This document shows positions 31,963 to 39,482 of a stretch of 64,000 nt of DNA, in pieces. Source of the stretch: RGIG7450 sp045633565 (GTDB lineage Bacteria; Bacillota; Clostridia; RUG12999); the NCBI GenBank assembly GCA_045633565.1, contig JAZQYO010000027.1, positions 1 through 64,000 of the forward strand. Reading direction: 5' to 3'. Position 1 is the stretch's first letter; the number at the start of each line of letters is the position of its first letter. A model generated the notes under the pieces. That model saw only the letters and a program-made list of their open reading frames with translations, was not told the origin of the DNA and did no database searches. The position numbers were made by a program, and so were the translations under genes.

Positions 31963-32099
31963 TTTGTTTTACCTCCTAAAATTTAATCGTGACTTAATTG
32001 TCAAAAACATTATAACATATAATTCCGCAAAACGCAATACATTTGTTATGCATACAATAAAAATATACTTATATATAATTGTATTGCAGAGGTGATTAT

Positions 32100-32273
32100 A
32101 TGAAAAAATTTAAAATTCCGTCTATTCCACCAACAACTAATAAATGTATTAGATTTCCAAATGATATAATTGATGCTGTAGAAAAGGCAATAGAAGGCAA
32201 AAATTGCACATTTACTGCTTTTGTGGTTGAAGCAGTTCGAGTTGCTTTAGAAAATATAGAAGATGAAAAATAA
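32100..32273 (+). CDS. Ribbon-helix-helix-type small protein
   Basis: ATG 32100 follows GAGGTGAT. 57 residues; after a Pro-rich start come NKCIRFPNDIIDAVEKAIEG and a second helix ending VVEAVRVALENIE, the strand-helix-helix pattern of Arc/MetJ-like DNA binders. It overlaps the REP transposase start by 11 bases, so the two are translationally coupled. It may regulate the transposase or act as an antitoxin-like repressor. The upstream GCAATACA...TGTATTGC inverted pair could be its operator. Confidence 0.65.
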   Translation: MKKFKIPSIPPTTNKCIRFPNDIIDAVEKAIEGKNCTFTAFVVEAVRVALENIEDEK

Positions 32274-32790
32274 TTTACCAAAACGAAAACCAACGAGATT
32301 AAAAGGATATGACTATTCCACACCGGGAGCATATTTTGTAACCATATGCACGCATAACAGAAAATGTCTATTATCAAATATCGTAGGGGCGATTCACGAA
32401 TCGCCCGAAAATAAATTAACGCAATATGGAGAATTTGCAGAACGGATTATCGACATACTGCCTGATAGATTTAATGTGTCAATTCCTAAATATGTTATTA
32501 TGCCAAATCATATTCATTTGATTATAGAAATTAACTATAATGATGAAAAACGGGCGATTCGTGAATCGCCCCTACAATACCATCGTTCTGTTATTGACAA
32601 AATGGTAGGGTTTCTAAAAATGAATGTATCGAAAAAGTTACATAATACAGATAACGAAAAAATATGGCAAAGATCCTATCACGACCACATAATACGCGGA
32701 GAAAAAGATTATCAAAAAATATGGCAATATATAGACACCAACCCTTTGAAATGGGAATTAGATTGTTTTTATAATGACGTAAGGTCGTAG
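32263..32790 (+). CDS. REP-associated tyrosine transposase (RAYT, IS200-like)
   Basis: 175 residues of the Y1 HUH family. The HUH metal motif appears as MPNHIHLII and the catalytic tyrosine region as DYQKIWQYIDTNPLKWELD; the N-terminus has the family phrase TPGAYFVTICTHNRKCLL. RAYTs cut and join single-stranded DNA at REP hairpins. Notably, two perfect REP sequences in inverted orientation lie inside the coding frame and are translated as GAIHESP and RAIRESP. The reading frame stays open through both. The gene ends at a strong hairpin terminator. Confidence 0.9.
   Translation: MKNNLPKRKPTRLKGYDYSTPGAYFVTICTHNRKCLLSNIVGAIHESPENKLTQYGEFAERIIDILPDRFNVSIPKYVIMPNHIHLIIEINYNDEKRAIRESPLQYHRSVIDKMVGFLKMNVSKKLHNTDNEKIWQRSYHDHIIRGEKDYQKIWQYIDTNPLKWELDCFYNDVRS
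32383..32407 (+). repeat. REP element inside the RAYT gene (forward)
   Basis: GTAG plus the hairpin GGGCGATTC-AC-GAATCGCCC. A perfect 25-base match, in inverse orientation, to the copy 144 bases downstream. Confidence 0.9.
32551..32575 (-). repeat. REP element inside the RAYT gene (inverted)
   Basis: The exact reverse complement of the first internal copy, ending in CTAC. Together they form a BIME-like inverted pair within coding sequence. Confidence 0.9.
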
Positions 32791-32812
32791 CGATTTTGCT
32801 ACGACCTTTTAC
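32781..32812 (+). terminator. Terminator of the RAYT gene
   Basis: AAGGTCGTAGC pairs with GCTACGACCTT, followed by a short T-run. Confidence 0.85.
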
Positions 32813-32878
32813 TATCCTTTAGAGCACACCTCATATTGCTCCGACTTTTTATGTTATTGTGAAACAATCAAGGTTCCG

Positions 32879-32922
32879 GGGTACCCGACCGCAATCTTTG
32901 ATTGCGAAATCGGGTCGGGTTC
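32879..32922 (-). terminator. Hairpin after the aldolase gene
   Basis: ACCCGACC pairs with GGTCGGGT, with an inner GCAATC/GATTGC stem. It lies directly after the stop of the minus-strand aldolase gene but lacks a T-run. Confidence 0.5.
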
Positions 32923-33999
32923 TTATTTTCCTGCGAGGGATTTGCGATATTTTTCGCTTTCCCAGTTGGCAATGAAGTTTTTAGCAGCTTCGCCCATTGA
33001 GGAGAGGGAATATCCGCTTTCTTTTATATGTTCTGAAATGAACAGAACTGCGGTGATGGTTTCGGTTATTGTAAGCGCTTTTTTCTCATTCATTTTAAGA
33101 GTGAGAGCACCGCTTTTGGTATCTACTGAACATTCACCATCTTCAAGGGCCTCTTTATTTTCAAACAGTGAGCCGATTAAGAATACCATCTGGTCGGGAT
33201 AAAGTGGGCTTTCAAGAAGTGTCTTTACAGGGTATTTGCCCGATTTTAAAACCTCTGTCATATAGGGGACATCAGCTTCAAAAACACCATCAGACACGGG
33301 TTTTACAGTTACTTTCGGGAAGGATGTTCCTGTGAGCGAAAATGCTTTTGCAAGACGCTCATTTGCATCTGCGTGGACGCTCAGCACCTCGTCTGCATCA
33401 TCACCGTGAACAATAATGCCGTGATTTTGCATTAAGATAACTGCCGGCTCTTTACCTGATTTTTCTTTAACACGGGCAATTTCGCTCTGAATTGCAAAGG
33501 TAAGATTTGCGCCGGGGTCGGTATAAGGTACGCTGCCCCAGCTGTATGCTGCACCTGAAAATGCTTTTTCTGCAATCTCGTTCATCTCGTGTGAGCAGCA
33601 GCAAAGATTTGCATAAACGCTGTGAGTGTGACAGACAAACTTTTTGAGAATTGAATGAAAACCTGCTTCAACCGAGGGGCGAAGAGGATTCATACCGTCT
33701 AAAACAACGGTGTTTTCTTTTGTGCAGGCTGCACCTTCCTTTTCAACATCCGACAGGGTTTCGGGTGAATTTTCACCATAAAATTTCTGAAGTCCCTCAA
33801 GCTTTATAAGTGCATAAGCATTATCTTCGGTAATGTCCGAAAGACAAAAACCGGAAGCTTTTATAGCCATAAGCTCGCCGAGCTTTACGGAGGTATTTCC
33901 GCCACCGCCCTGAACATAGTCAGCGCGAGCGCCTGCGGTTTGTGACATTTTGGAAAATGCCGCAAGGTCAGTTTTGTTTTTTTCTATAAAATTTTTCAT
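32923..33999 (-). CDS. Class II aldolase, probably rhamnulose-1-phosphate aldolase
   Basis: 358 residues after AAGGTGA. The class II aldolase/adducin fold shows GGGGNTSVKL (phosphate loop), FVCHTHSVYANLCCC (zinc histidines) and LMQNHGIIVHGDDADEV (third histidine). It is longer than E. coli RhaD (about 270) and resembles the aldolase part of two-domain RhaE-type enzymes without the dehydrogenase part. It follows rhamnose isomerase by 15 bases in one operon, so rhamnulose-1-phosphate cleavage to DHAP and lactaldehyde is the likely reaction. No kinase gene is adjacent. Confidence 0.82.
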   Translation of the reverse strand: MKNFIEKNKTDLAAFSKMSQTAGARADYVQGGGGNTSVKLGELMAIKASGFCLSDITEDNAYALIKLEGLQKFYGENSPETLSDVEKEGAACTKENTVVLDGMNPLRPSVEAGFHSILKKFVCHTHSVYANLCCCSHEMNEIAEKAFSGAAYSWGSVPYTDPGANLTFAIQSEIARVKEKSGKEPAVILMQNHGIIVHGDDADEVLSVHADANERLAKAFSLTGTSFPKVTVKPVSDGVFEADVPYMTEVLKSGKYPVKTLLESPLYPDQMVFLIGSLFENKEALEDGECSVDTKSGALTLKMNEKKALTITETITAVLFISEHIKESGYSLSSMGEAAKNFIANWESEKYRKSLAGK

Positions 34000-34014
34000 T
34001 TAAATCACCTTAAA

Positions 34015-35235
34015 TTATCTGTTCAAAGTTTTTTCGTATGCTCTTACTTCCGAAAGGTAGTCTGCCGGAACATTTTCACGGCGGAGATATTCTTCCCAGA
34101 TATCGCCAAAGGGCATGGTTTTCATTTCTTCGGTGAGCACCATAAGACCTGTTAAATCATTTTCATCCTGGAGCTTTTTCATTTTCTCTGCAGGGAGCAG
34201 GAGAGCGTTTAAAAGAGCTTTCTGCACACTTCTGAGACCTGTTGTCCATGCGGAAATTCTGTTGATTGATGCGTCAAAATAGTCGGTTGCCAAAAATACT
34301 CTGTCAAGAGCATCGGCAAAAACAATTTCCTTTGCGATTTCTTTTGTTTCATCATCTAAAATTACAACATGGTCACTGTCCCAACGAACGCCTCTTGTAA
34401 CGTGCAGAGCAATTTTATCGCTGAACAAAAGCATTGCTGAAACTTTGTCGGACACAACTTCTGTGGGATGATAATGACCGTTGTCCATAAGAGGAGTGAT
34501 ACCTTTTTCTGCAACATAGTTCATACAGAATTCGGATGAGCCTACAGTGTAGGATTCAACACCGATACCAAACACCTTGGACTCTAATGTTATGTAAACC
34601 TTTGTTTTGTCGTATGGAACGGACAGAATTTCGTCCAGCGATTTTTTAAAGCGTTTTCTTGGACCGAGGCGGTCTGCCGGTATGTCTTTATAACCGTCAG
34701 GAATCCAGATGTTCATAACGCAGGGAATACCTGTCTGCTCAGCAAAATGCTGAGAAATCTCTATACAGCGTTTGCCGTGTTCAACCCAGTATTTTCTCAC
34801 GGTTTCATCAGGTGAAGAAAGTGTGAGCCCGTCTTTCACCATAGGATGTGAGAAAAATGTGGGGTTGAAGTCTATACCGATATTTCTTTCTTTTGCAAAT
34901 TTAAGCCAGCCTTCAAAATCGGCAGGAGTCATTTTATCACGGCTGTTTTTACCGAGTGAGTAGCAAGCGTGGAGATTGAGTTTTTTTGTGCCGGGAACAA
35001 GGGAGAAAACCTTGTCAATATCTGCCATAAGTTCTTCAGGAGTACGAGCTCTGCCAGGGTAGTTACCAGTTACGCTGATGCCGCCGGACAAGCTGTCTGC
35101 ACCGTCAAAGCCGATTACATCGTCGCCCTGCCAGCAATGTACCGAAATGGGGACGTTTTTTAATTTTTCAATGGCCAAATCTGTATCTACGCCATATTTT
35201 TTGTAAAGTTCTTTTGAAGATTCGTATCTGTTCAT
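34015..35235 (-). CDS. rhaA: L-rhamnose isomerase
   Basis: I use ATG 35235, six bases after GAGGTG; a GTG lies three codons upstream. 406 residues, the usual size. Typical phrases are SVHCWQGDDVIGFD, NLHACYSLGKNSRDKMTPADFE, GIDFNPTFFSHP, MDNGHYHPTEVVSDK (metal ligands) and HVTRGVRWDSDHVV. It converts L-rhamnose to L-rhamnulose using divalent metal. First gene of the rhaA-aldolase operon; the AraC-type regulator 3 kb away may control it. Confidence 0.95.
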   Translation of the reverse strand: MNRYESSKELYKKYGVDTDLAIEKLKNVPISVHCWQGDDVIGFDGADSLSGGISVTGNYPGRARTPEELMADIDKVFSLVPGTKKLNLHACYSLGKNSRDKMTPADFEGWLKFAKERNIGIDFNPTFFSHPMVKDGLTLSSPDETVRKYWVEHGKRCIEISQHFAEQTGIPCVMNIWIPDGYKDIPADRLGPRKRFKKSLDEILSVPYDKTKVYITLESKVFGIGVESYTVGSSEFCMNYVAEKGITPLMDNGHYHPTEVVSDKVSAMLLFSDKIALHVTRGVRWDSDHVVILDDETKEIAKEIVFADALDRVFLATDYFDASINRISAWTTGLRSVQKALLNALLLPAEKMKKLQDENDLTGLMVLTEEMKTMPFGDIWEEYLRRENVPADYLSEVRAYEKTLNR

Positions 35236-35350
35236 AATTTTCACCTCATTAAAATTATATCATAATTTTATTTCCAATAAATATATTATAATGAAAAACT
35301 CTTTTTAAATCAAGTGTTTTTGGGGAAAATATGTTTAAGAGGTGAATAAT

Positions 35351-35827
35351 ATGTGGAAAAAAATTAAATCTTATGTAATTTCAGTGTTATTTGCGCTTGC
35401 AGTGGGAGGGCTTGCTGCCTGGCTTACTATGGACAGTATGGATATTTACGGTAGCATAACCCAGCCGGCACTTGCGCCGCCTGCATGGCTTTTCCCGGTG
35501 GTATGGACAGTTCTTTATGTGCTGATGGGAATAAGTTCTACGATTGTTTATACCGATAAAAATGCGAGTCCTAAAGAAAAAGCTTCTGCGATTAAGGTGT
35601 ACGCACTTCAGCTTATTGTAAATTTTTTCTGGAGTCTGATTTTCTTTAATTTAAGAAACTATTTATTTGCGTTTATATGGCTGATTTTACTGTGGGTGCT
35701 CATTTTAATTATGATTGTGAAATTTTATAAAATCCGGCCTGTAGCAGGTCTATTGCAGATTCCCTATCTTTTATGGGTGACCTTTGCGGGATATTTAAAC
35801 CTTATGATTTATCTTTTGAACAGATAA
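35351..35827 (+). CDS. tspO: TspO/MBR-family membrane protein
   Basis: I use ATG 35351 after GAGGTGA. 158 residues with five membrane helices and the family motifs ITQPALAPPAWLFPVVWTVLY and NFFWSLIFFNLRN. TspO proteins bind porphyrins and sterol-like ligands and are linked to stress responses. The W-x-P-P and W-T-V-L-Y landmarks make the family certain; the ligand in this anaerobe is unknown. Confidence 0.92.
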   Translation: MWKKIKSYVISVLFALAVGGLAAWLTMDSMDIYGSITQPALAPPAWLFPVVWTVLYVLMGISSTIVYTDKNASPKEKASAIKVYALQLIVNFFWSLIFFNLRNYLFAFIWLILLWVLILIMIVKFYKIRPVAGLLQIPYLLWVTFAGYLNLMIYLLNR

Positions 35828-35828
35828 T

Positions 35829-35860
35829 AAAAGGACTGATATTGTATCAGTCCTTTTTTA
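35829..35860. terminator. Bidirectional terminator between tspO and the micro-protein gene
   Basis: AAAGGACTGAT pairs with ATCAGTCCTTT, with A- and T-runs on either side. It nearly repeats the acpP/mgtC terminator. Confidence 0.88.
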
Positions 35861-35862
35861 GT

Positions 35863-35976
35863 TTATTCTTGGTTAATATAAAGTTCTTCGACTTTTTTCT
35901 GTGCCTCTGTAAGAATTTTTGCAGCATCAGTAATTGCATTAAATAAAATTAAATACATTTCTTTGTAGTTTTTCAT
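35863..35976 (-). CDS. 37-aa micro-protein of the NYKEMY type, copy 2
   Basis: ATG 35976 follows TGGAGA. 37 residues (MKNYKEMYLILFNAITDAAK...), same length and about 70% identical to copy 1 at 27170-27283, with changes mostly conservative (EAS/DAA, EIYMNKE/ELYINQE). Like copy 1 it lies downstream of a 6S-like RNA and its terminator. A single amphipathic helix, cytoplasmic; function unknown. Confidence 0.75.
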   Translation of the reverse strand: MKNYKEMYLILFNAITDAAKILTEAQKKVEELYINQE

Positions 35977-36005
35977 TGTTTTTTCTCCATTCGTATAATT
36001 TAATT

Positions 36006-36065
36006 GTAGGGAATGGCGATTTTCGACATTCCGGTTTGCGGTGCATCCTGAAGGCTGCACCCTAC
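36006..36065. repeat. BIME-like pair of REP hairpins of a second type
   Basis: GTAG with the hairpin GGAATGGCGA/TCGACATTCC (36006-36032) faces an inverted unit ending CCTAC whose complement reads GTAG-GGTGCAGCCT/AGGATGCACC (36040-36065). The foot tetranucleotide matches the REPs in the RAYT gene, but the stems differ. It is inserted between 6S-like RNA 2 and its micro-protein gene and is absent from the copy 1 cassette. Confidence 0.7.
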
Positions 36066-36087
36066 AAAACAATTTGTTTTTCCGGCA

Positions 36088-36116
36088 TTAAAAATGCGCC
36101 GACCAAAGCCGACGCA
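36088..36116 (-). terminator. Terminator of 6S-like RNA 2
   Basis: On the minus strand TGCGTCGGCT pairs with GGTCGGCGCA, followed by T5; almost identical to the copy 1 terminator. Confidence 0.85.
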
Positions 36117-36133
36117 CGAAAAACGCCTCGCTC

Positions 36134-36307
36134 CGTTGCAAAACAACCATATCGAAATGAAGATGGGAATACCCATACAAGCACAGAAATGATTCGGAGT
36201 TAGCATTTTTACTAAATCGATATTTCTATGCTTTAAAATATTATAAAAGGGCATAATTATCCCTTGGTGGGCAACATCTCCGTTTCATATTCAAGGTTGT
36301 TTTGCAA
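36134..36307 (-). ncRNA. ssrS: 6S-like structured RNA, copy 2
   Basis: Read on the minus strand the ends pair over 13 bases (TTGCAAAACAACC with GGTTGTTTTGCAA). Inside lie AAGGGATAATTATGCCC (copy 1 has AAGGGATAACCATACCC), a strong apical stem AAGCATAGAAAT/ATTTCTGTGCTT and a cap with AAAA-TGCT followed by ACTCC, as in copy 1. Overall base identity is low while paired positions and the bulge motif are kept, which is what a conserved RNA structure predicts. Two 6S RNAs per genome are known in some Firmicutes. The 6S label needs a covariance search. Confidence 0.6.
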
Positions 36308-36312
36308 GTATT

Positions 36313-36366
36313 ATTATAACATTCTATTTTACATTTTGCAACAATTTTTTATCGTCAAATTTCGAC
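36313..36366 (-). promoter_or_regulatory. 6S-like RNA 2 promoter with conserved upstream box
   Basis: On the minus strand: GTCGAAATTTGACGA (36366-36352), A-run, TTGCAA (36341-36336), 17 bases, TATAAT (36318-36313). The layout and box match copy 1. The stretch 35977-36395 as a whole holds only this RNA, its terminator and the BIME. Confidence 0.75.
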
Positions 36367-36395
36367 AATGAAAAAAAGCAGAAATCTTCTGCCTT

Positions 36396-37094
36396 TTAAA
36401 AATCAAGATAGTGTTTTAAAAATTTGTCGGCAATCCTCATTACTTCAGAGAGTGCGCCGTCTGTGGCGTTAAAGGAAAACAGCTTTTTAATGTCACATTC
36501 TGCTATGTATTTCATTACTGCAAGAGCTTCGGCAGTTACGGGGATTTTATCTTCAACTGAGCCTGCGCAATCGGAACAGAGAACGCCGCCGTATTCAACG
36601 GAAAATGCACACAGCCCGTCCATTTCACCGCAAGCCGAGCAGGAGTCAAGCTCGGGGGAAAAGCCTAAAAGGGAGAGTGCTTTAAAATAAAATACTGCTT
36701 CGCATTTTGTGGGAGTGGTTTTAAGGTTTGCCATTGCAAAAAGAGTGTTTAAAAGAGTTCTTAAAAGGTGGGGTTGCGGTTCGCCTTCGGGGCAGACATA
36801 TTCGGTGAATTTTAGCATTTTCGCTGCAGCAGAAAGTGCATCAAGGTCAGTTGACAGGCCGCTAAAAGGTTCAATTGGTGAAACCTGTGACATGGAAAGT
36901 CTGTCGCCTTTTTTTGTTATTATAAAATCGCTGTAGCAAAAGTTGGAGCAGCCGGCGCCATGCTTTAGGCTGCTGCCACCTTTGGCAATAACTGATATTT
37001 TACCCGTCGTTTCGCCAAGCAGAGTGAGCATTTTGTCGTGGTCGCCATACGCTATGCTCCGCAGAACTATTGCCTTTGTTTTTAACTGGTCCAT
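36396..37094 (-). CDS. recO: DNA repair protein RecO
   Basis: I use ATG 37094 (MDQLKTKAIVLRSIAYGDHD), the usual RecO start; the frame could run on but without a ribosome site. 232 residues. An N-terminal OB fold (about 1-80) precedes a helical domain with a Cys4 zinc motif (CSACGEMDGLC and CSDC, near 145-175). RecO loads RecA at gaps together with RecR. The yqzL gene lies just upstream and overlaps its start by 95 bases in another frame. Confidence 0.92.
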   Translation of the reverse strand: MDQLKTKAIVLRSIAYGDHDKMLTLLGETTGKISVIAKGGSSLKHGAGCSNFCYSDFIITKKGDRLSMSQVSPIEPFSGLSTDLDALSAAAKMLKFTEYVCPEGEPQPHLLRTLLNTLFAMANLKTTPTKCEAVFYFKALSLLGFSPELDSCSACGEMDGLCAFSVEYGGVLCSDCAGSVEDKIPVTAEALAVMKYIAECDIKKLFSFNATDGALSEVMRIADKFLKHYLDF

Positions 37095-37197
37095 GAAGGG
37101 GTCCGCCTTTCTTGTTTTCAAGTTGGTTATATAATAAATAGTGATTTACATTTCCGGTCTCATAAAACATTTTCCACATTAAATCTTTTGCTTCCAT
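37000..37197 (-). CDS. yqzL: YqzL-family small protein with an extended tail overlapping recO
   Basis: 65 residues after GGAGGCGAT. The first 30 (MWKMFYETGNVNHYLLYNQLE) match YqzL, a small protein encoded just before recO in many Firmicutes. Usual members have fewer than 50 residues; here no stop occurs until 95 bases into recO, so the last 32 codons are read in a second frame of the recO start region. The role of YqzL is unknown. A frame error or real overlap are both possible. Confidence 0.7.
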   Translation of the reverse strand: MEAKDLMWKMFYETGNVNHYLLYNQLENKKGGPLHGPVKNKGNSSAEHSVWRPRQNAHSAWRNDG

Positions 37198-37248
37198 TTT
37201 TTATCGCCTCCACAGTTATGATGTGCAGAGGAGATTTTTTTAAAAGAA

Positions 37249-38133
37249 TTATTTTTTGGATAAATGTCCAAATTCTGCCGTAAGCATTCCGAGTGTCATT
37301 AAAAGTATACCGGCTATTTTGAATAATGTCAGCGATTCGGTTTGCCCTGAGGCATTTGGAATGACAAGGCTGAAAATGGTTGTAAAAATTGGCTCTGTCA
37401 TCATAATGAGTGATGCTCTGAGCGGAGCTATGCGGGTTTGTGCAAAAATGTGCCCCGAATAGGCAAATGCCGTACAGATAAGACCTGTTGTTAAAACTAC
37501 TGCAGTAAGTTTGCCACTTGCCAAAATAGGAACAGGCTCAGGCAAAAACATCAGCACAAAATAGATTGCGGCTGAAAAAATAAGCACAAAAATTCCTGCA
37601 CAGACAGAATCGTCCTTTCTTATAAGATGATTTATCAGCACAATATAGATTGCATAAATAAACGCAGAAAGAATAATTGCTGTGTCTCCAATGGTGAGCG
37701 AGGTTATGCCGCCTGCTCCTGCAGTTAAAAAGTAAAATCCCGAAAGGGTTAAAAAAAGTCCGAGCCAATATTTTTTTCGGGGTTTTATTTTATACAGAAA
37801 AAAGCTTATAACCGGCACGATTATAAGGCTGAGACCTGATAAAAATGCGGCATTGGTGGAGGTTGTAAATTTAAGTCCCCAGGTTTCAAGTACATTTACT
37901 GTTGACATGAGCAGTGCCAGTGAAAAGGAAATGACCACTGTTTTCAGGCTAACTTTTCTTAGCTGTCTGTAAAATACAGAGGCGGTTATTAAAGAGCCGA
38001 TTGAAAAGCGGAAAAACAACAGAGTAAATATACCGATGTCGCCTATGACAAGCTTTGTAAGAGGAATGGATACACCCCAACTTGCAGCCACAAGTAATAA
38101 AATAAGGTCTGCGCTTTTATGTTTTTGTTCCAT
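37249..38133 (-). CDS. EamA/DMT-family transporter
   Basis: 294 residues, ten predicted membrane helices in two EamA repeats (about 8-140 and 150-285). The first helix reads ADLILLLVAASWGVSIPLTKL and the second repeat has APLRASLIMMTEPIFTTIFSLV, both typical. DMT carriers export amino acids, nucleosides or other small metabolites; the substrate cannot be told. It follows the M16 peptidase gene by 28 bases and may share its transcript. Confidence 0.88.
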   Translation of the reverse strand: MEQKHKSADLILLLVAASWGVSIPLTKLVIGDIGIFTLLFFRFSIGSLITASVFYRQLRKVSLKTVVISFSLALLMSTVNVLETWGLKFTTSTNAAFLSGLSLIIVPVISFFLYKIKPRKKYWLGLFLTLSGFYFLTAGAGGITSLTIGDTAIILSAFIYAIYIVLINHLIRKDDSVCAGIFVLIFSAAIYFVLMFLPEPVPILASGKLTAVVLTTGLICTAFAYSGHIFAQTRIAPLRASLIMMTEPIFTTIFSLVIPNASGQTESLTLFKIAGILLMTLGMLTAEFGHLSKK

Positions 38134-38161
38134 CGCTTTGGCCTTTCAGCCACAAGCCGGG

Positions 38162-39376
38162 TTAAGGTGTAATTATTGCAGTGGAAACATTTTCCGGATT
38201 AAAGAGCTTTGCTGCCCGGTTTGCGGCGACAATATCCACAGACTGGATTTTGCCTAAGATTTCTTCATCCGTTTTAACCCGGTTTAATAAAAGAAGCTGT
38301 CTGCCCAGAGATGACATGATGCTTGAACAGTTTTCCGAAGACAGTACAAAACTGCAGGCAAACTGTTTTTTTGCAAACTCAAGCTCTTTTTCAGTTATGC
38401 CGTTATCATAAAGTGATTTTGATTCTTCAAGCAGTATTTCCTGAACAGTTTTAAGATTTTCGGGCGCACAAGCAGCATATACTGCAGTATAGCCTGCACA
38501 GGTGAAAATGCTGGGGCAGGAATATACAGAGTAAGCAAGGCCGAGCTCTTCTCGTACTTTCTGAAAAAGTCTGGAATTTGAGCTTCCGCCAAAGATATTG
38601 CTTATGAGATTGAGTGCATATTTATCATCGCTTGATGAGGGACAGCCGGGAAAAGCAAGTGCAATATGTGACTGTTCAACCGCCTTTTTGCGGATGTCTG
38701 AGGCAGGGAAAAACTCAGCGACTGTATCAGAAAAATGGTCTGCACACACGTGAGAGTTTTCAAAAAGTCTGCCTATTTTTTCTATAAGAGTCTCTTCATC
38801 AAATTTTCCGGAAACGGATATAACTATATTGTTACCGGAATAACGGGTTTTCATGTATTTTTTTATAAGGTCCGGACTGAAACTCAGCACGCTTTTAAAA
38901 GTGCCGACAATCGGTTTGCCGATGGGATGAGCAGGATATGTAATTTCCGCTAAGATATCGTGAACGAGCTCTTCCGGATTGTCTTCATACATTTTGATTT
39001 CTTCCAGAACAACATTTTTTTCGGTACTCATTGCTTCCACTTCAAATAAAGAGTTTAAGACCATATCACTCATCAGGTCAAGTGAAATTTCAAGGTCTTC
39101 CGGGAGAGTGCGTGTGTAAATGCAGGTACACTCCCTGTCGGTATAAGCATTGAGTCTGCCACCCATCAGTTCAGATAAAGTGGCAATATCAAGTGCTGTG
39201 CGTTTTTTTGTACCTTTAAAAAGCATGTGTTCAATAAAATGTGAAATGCCGTGAAAAGCACCTGTTTCATACGCAGAGCCGCTTTTAATAAATATGCCTG
39301 CGGCAACACTTTTGGCATAGGGCATACATTGATAAATAAGGCGTACGCCTGAAGAATATTCTTTTATTTTAAACAT
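38162..39376 (-). CDS. M16-family zinc peptidase
   Basis: 404 residues. The inverted zinc motif H-x-x-E-H appears as HFIEHMLFKGT (near 45-55), with the distal glutamate in EKNVVLEEIKMYEDNPEE about 80 residues on. The C-terminal half is the non-catalytic M16 domain (FPGCPSSSDDKYALNLISNIFGG, REELGLAYSVYS). This is the processing-peptidase type often encoded next to cell envelope or developmental genes in Firmicutes (mlpA/YmxG-like). Start after GGAG. Confidence 0.9.
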   Translation of the reverse strand: MFKIKEYSSGVRLIYQCMPYAKSVAAGIFIKSGSAYETGAFHGISHFIEHMLFKGTKKRTALDIATLSELMGGRLNAYTDRECTCIYTRTLPEDLEISLDLMSDMVLNSLFEVEAMSTEKNVVLEEIKMYEDNPEELVHDILAEITYPAHPIGKPIVGTFKSVLSFSPDLIKKYMKTRYSGNNIVISVSGKFDEETLIEKIGRLFENSHVCADHFSDTVAEFFPASDIRKKAVEQSHIALAFPGCPSSSDDKYALNLISNIFGGSSNSRLFQKVREELGLAYSVYSCPSIFTCAGYTAVYAACAPENLKTVQEILLEESKSLYDNGITEKELEFAKKQFACSFVLSSENCSSIMSSLGRQLLLLNRVKTDEEILGKIQSVDIVAANRAAKLFNPENVSTAIITP

Positions 39377-39445
39377 CCTAAAACTCCTGAAATATAATTA
39401 TCATTTTAAGTATAACACAATTTATTTGTTCAATCAATTATTATT

Positions 39446-39475
39446 TAAAAAATCAGGTGGCCAATAGGCCACCTG
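39446..39475 (-). terminator. Terminator of the ftsY-UPF0182 unit
   Basis: CAGGTGGCC pairs with GGCCACCTG; on the minus strand a T-run follows. Confidence 0.88.
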
Positions 39476-39482
39476 AAATTTT

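Noticed and set aside
20745..35860. Near-identical AAGGACTGAT stems at 20.7 and 35.8 kb as a dispersed repeat
   Set aside because: Both are simple bidirectional terminators between convergent genes; identity is limited to the short stem and can be chance or convergent.
36006..36065. Rho-independent terminator
   Set aside because: The hairpins carry GTAG/CTAC feet in REP orientation and no T-run; the true terminator of the RNA is at 36088-36116.
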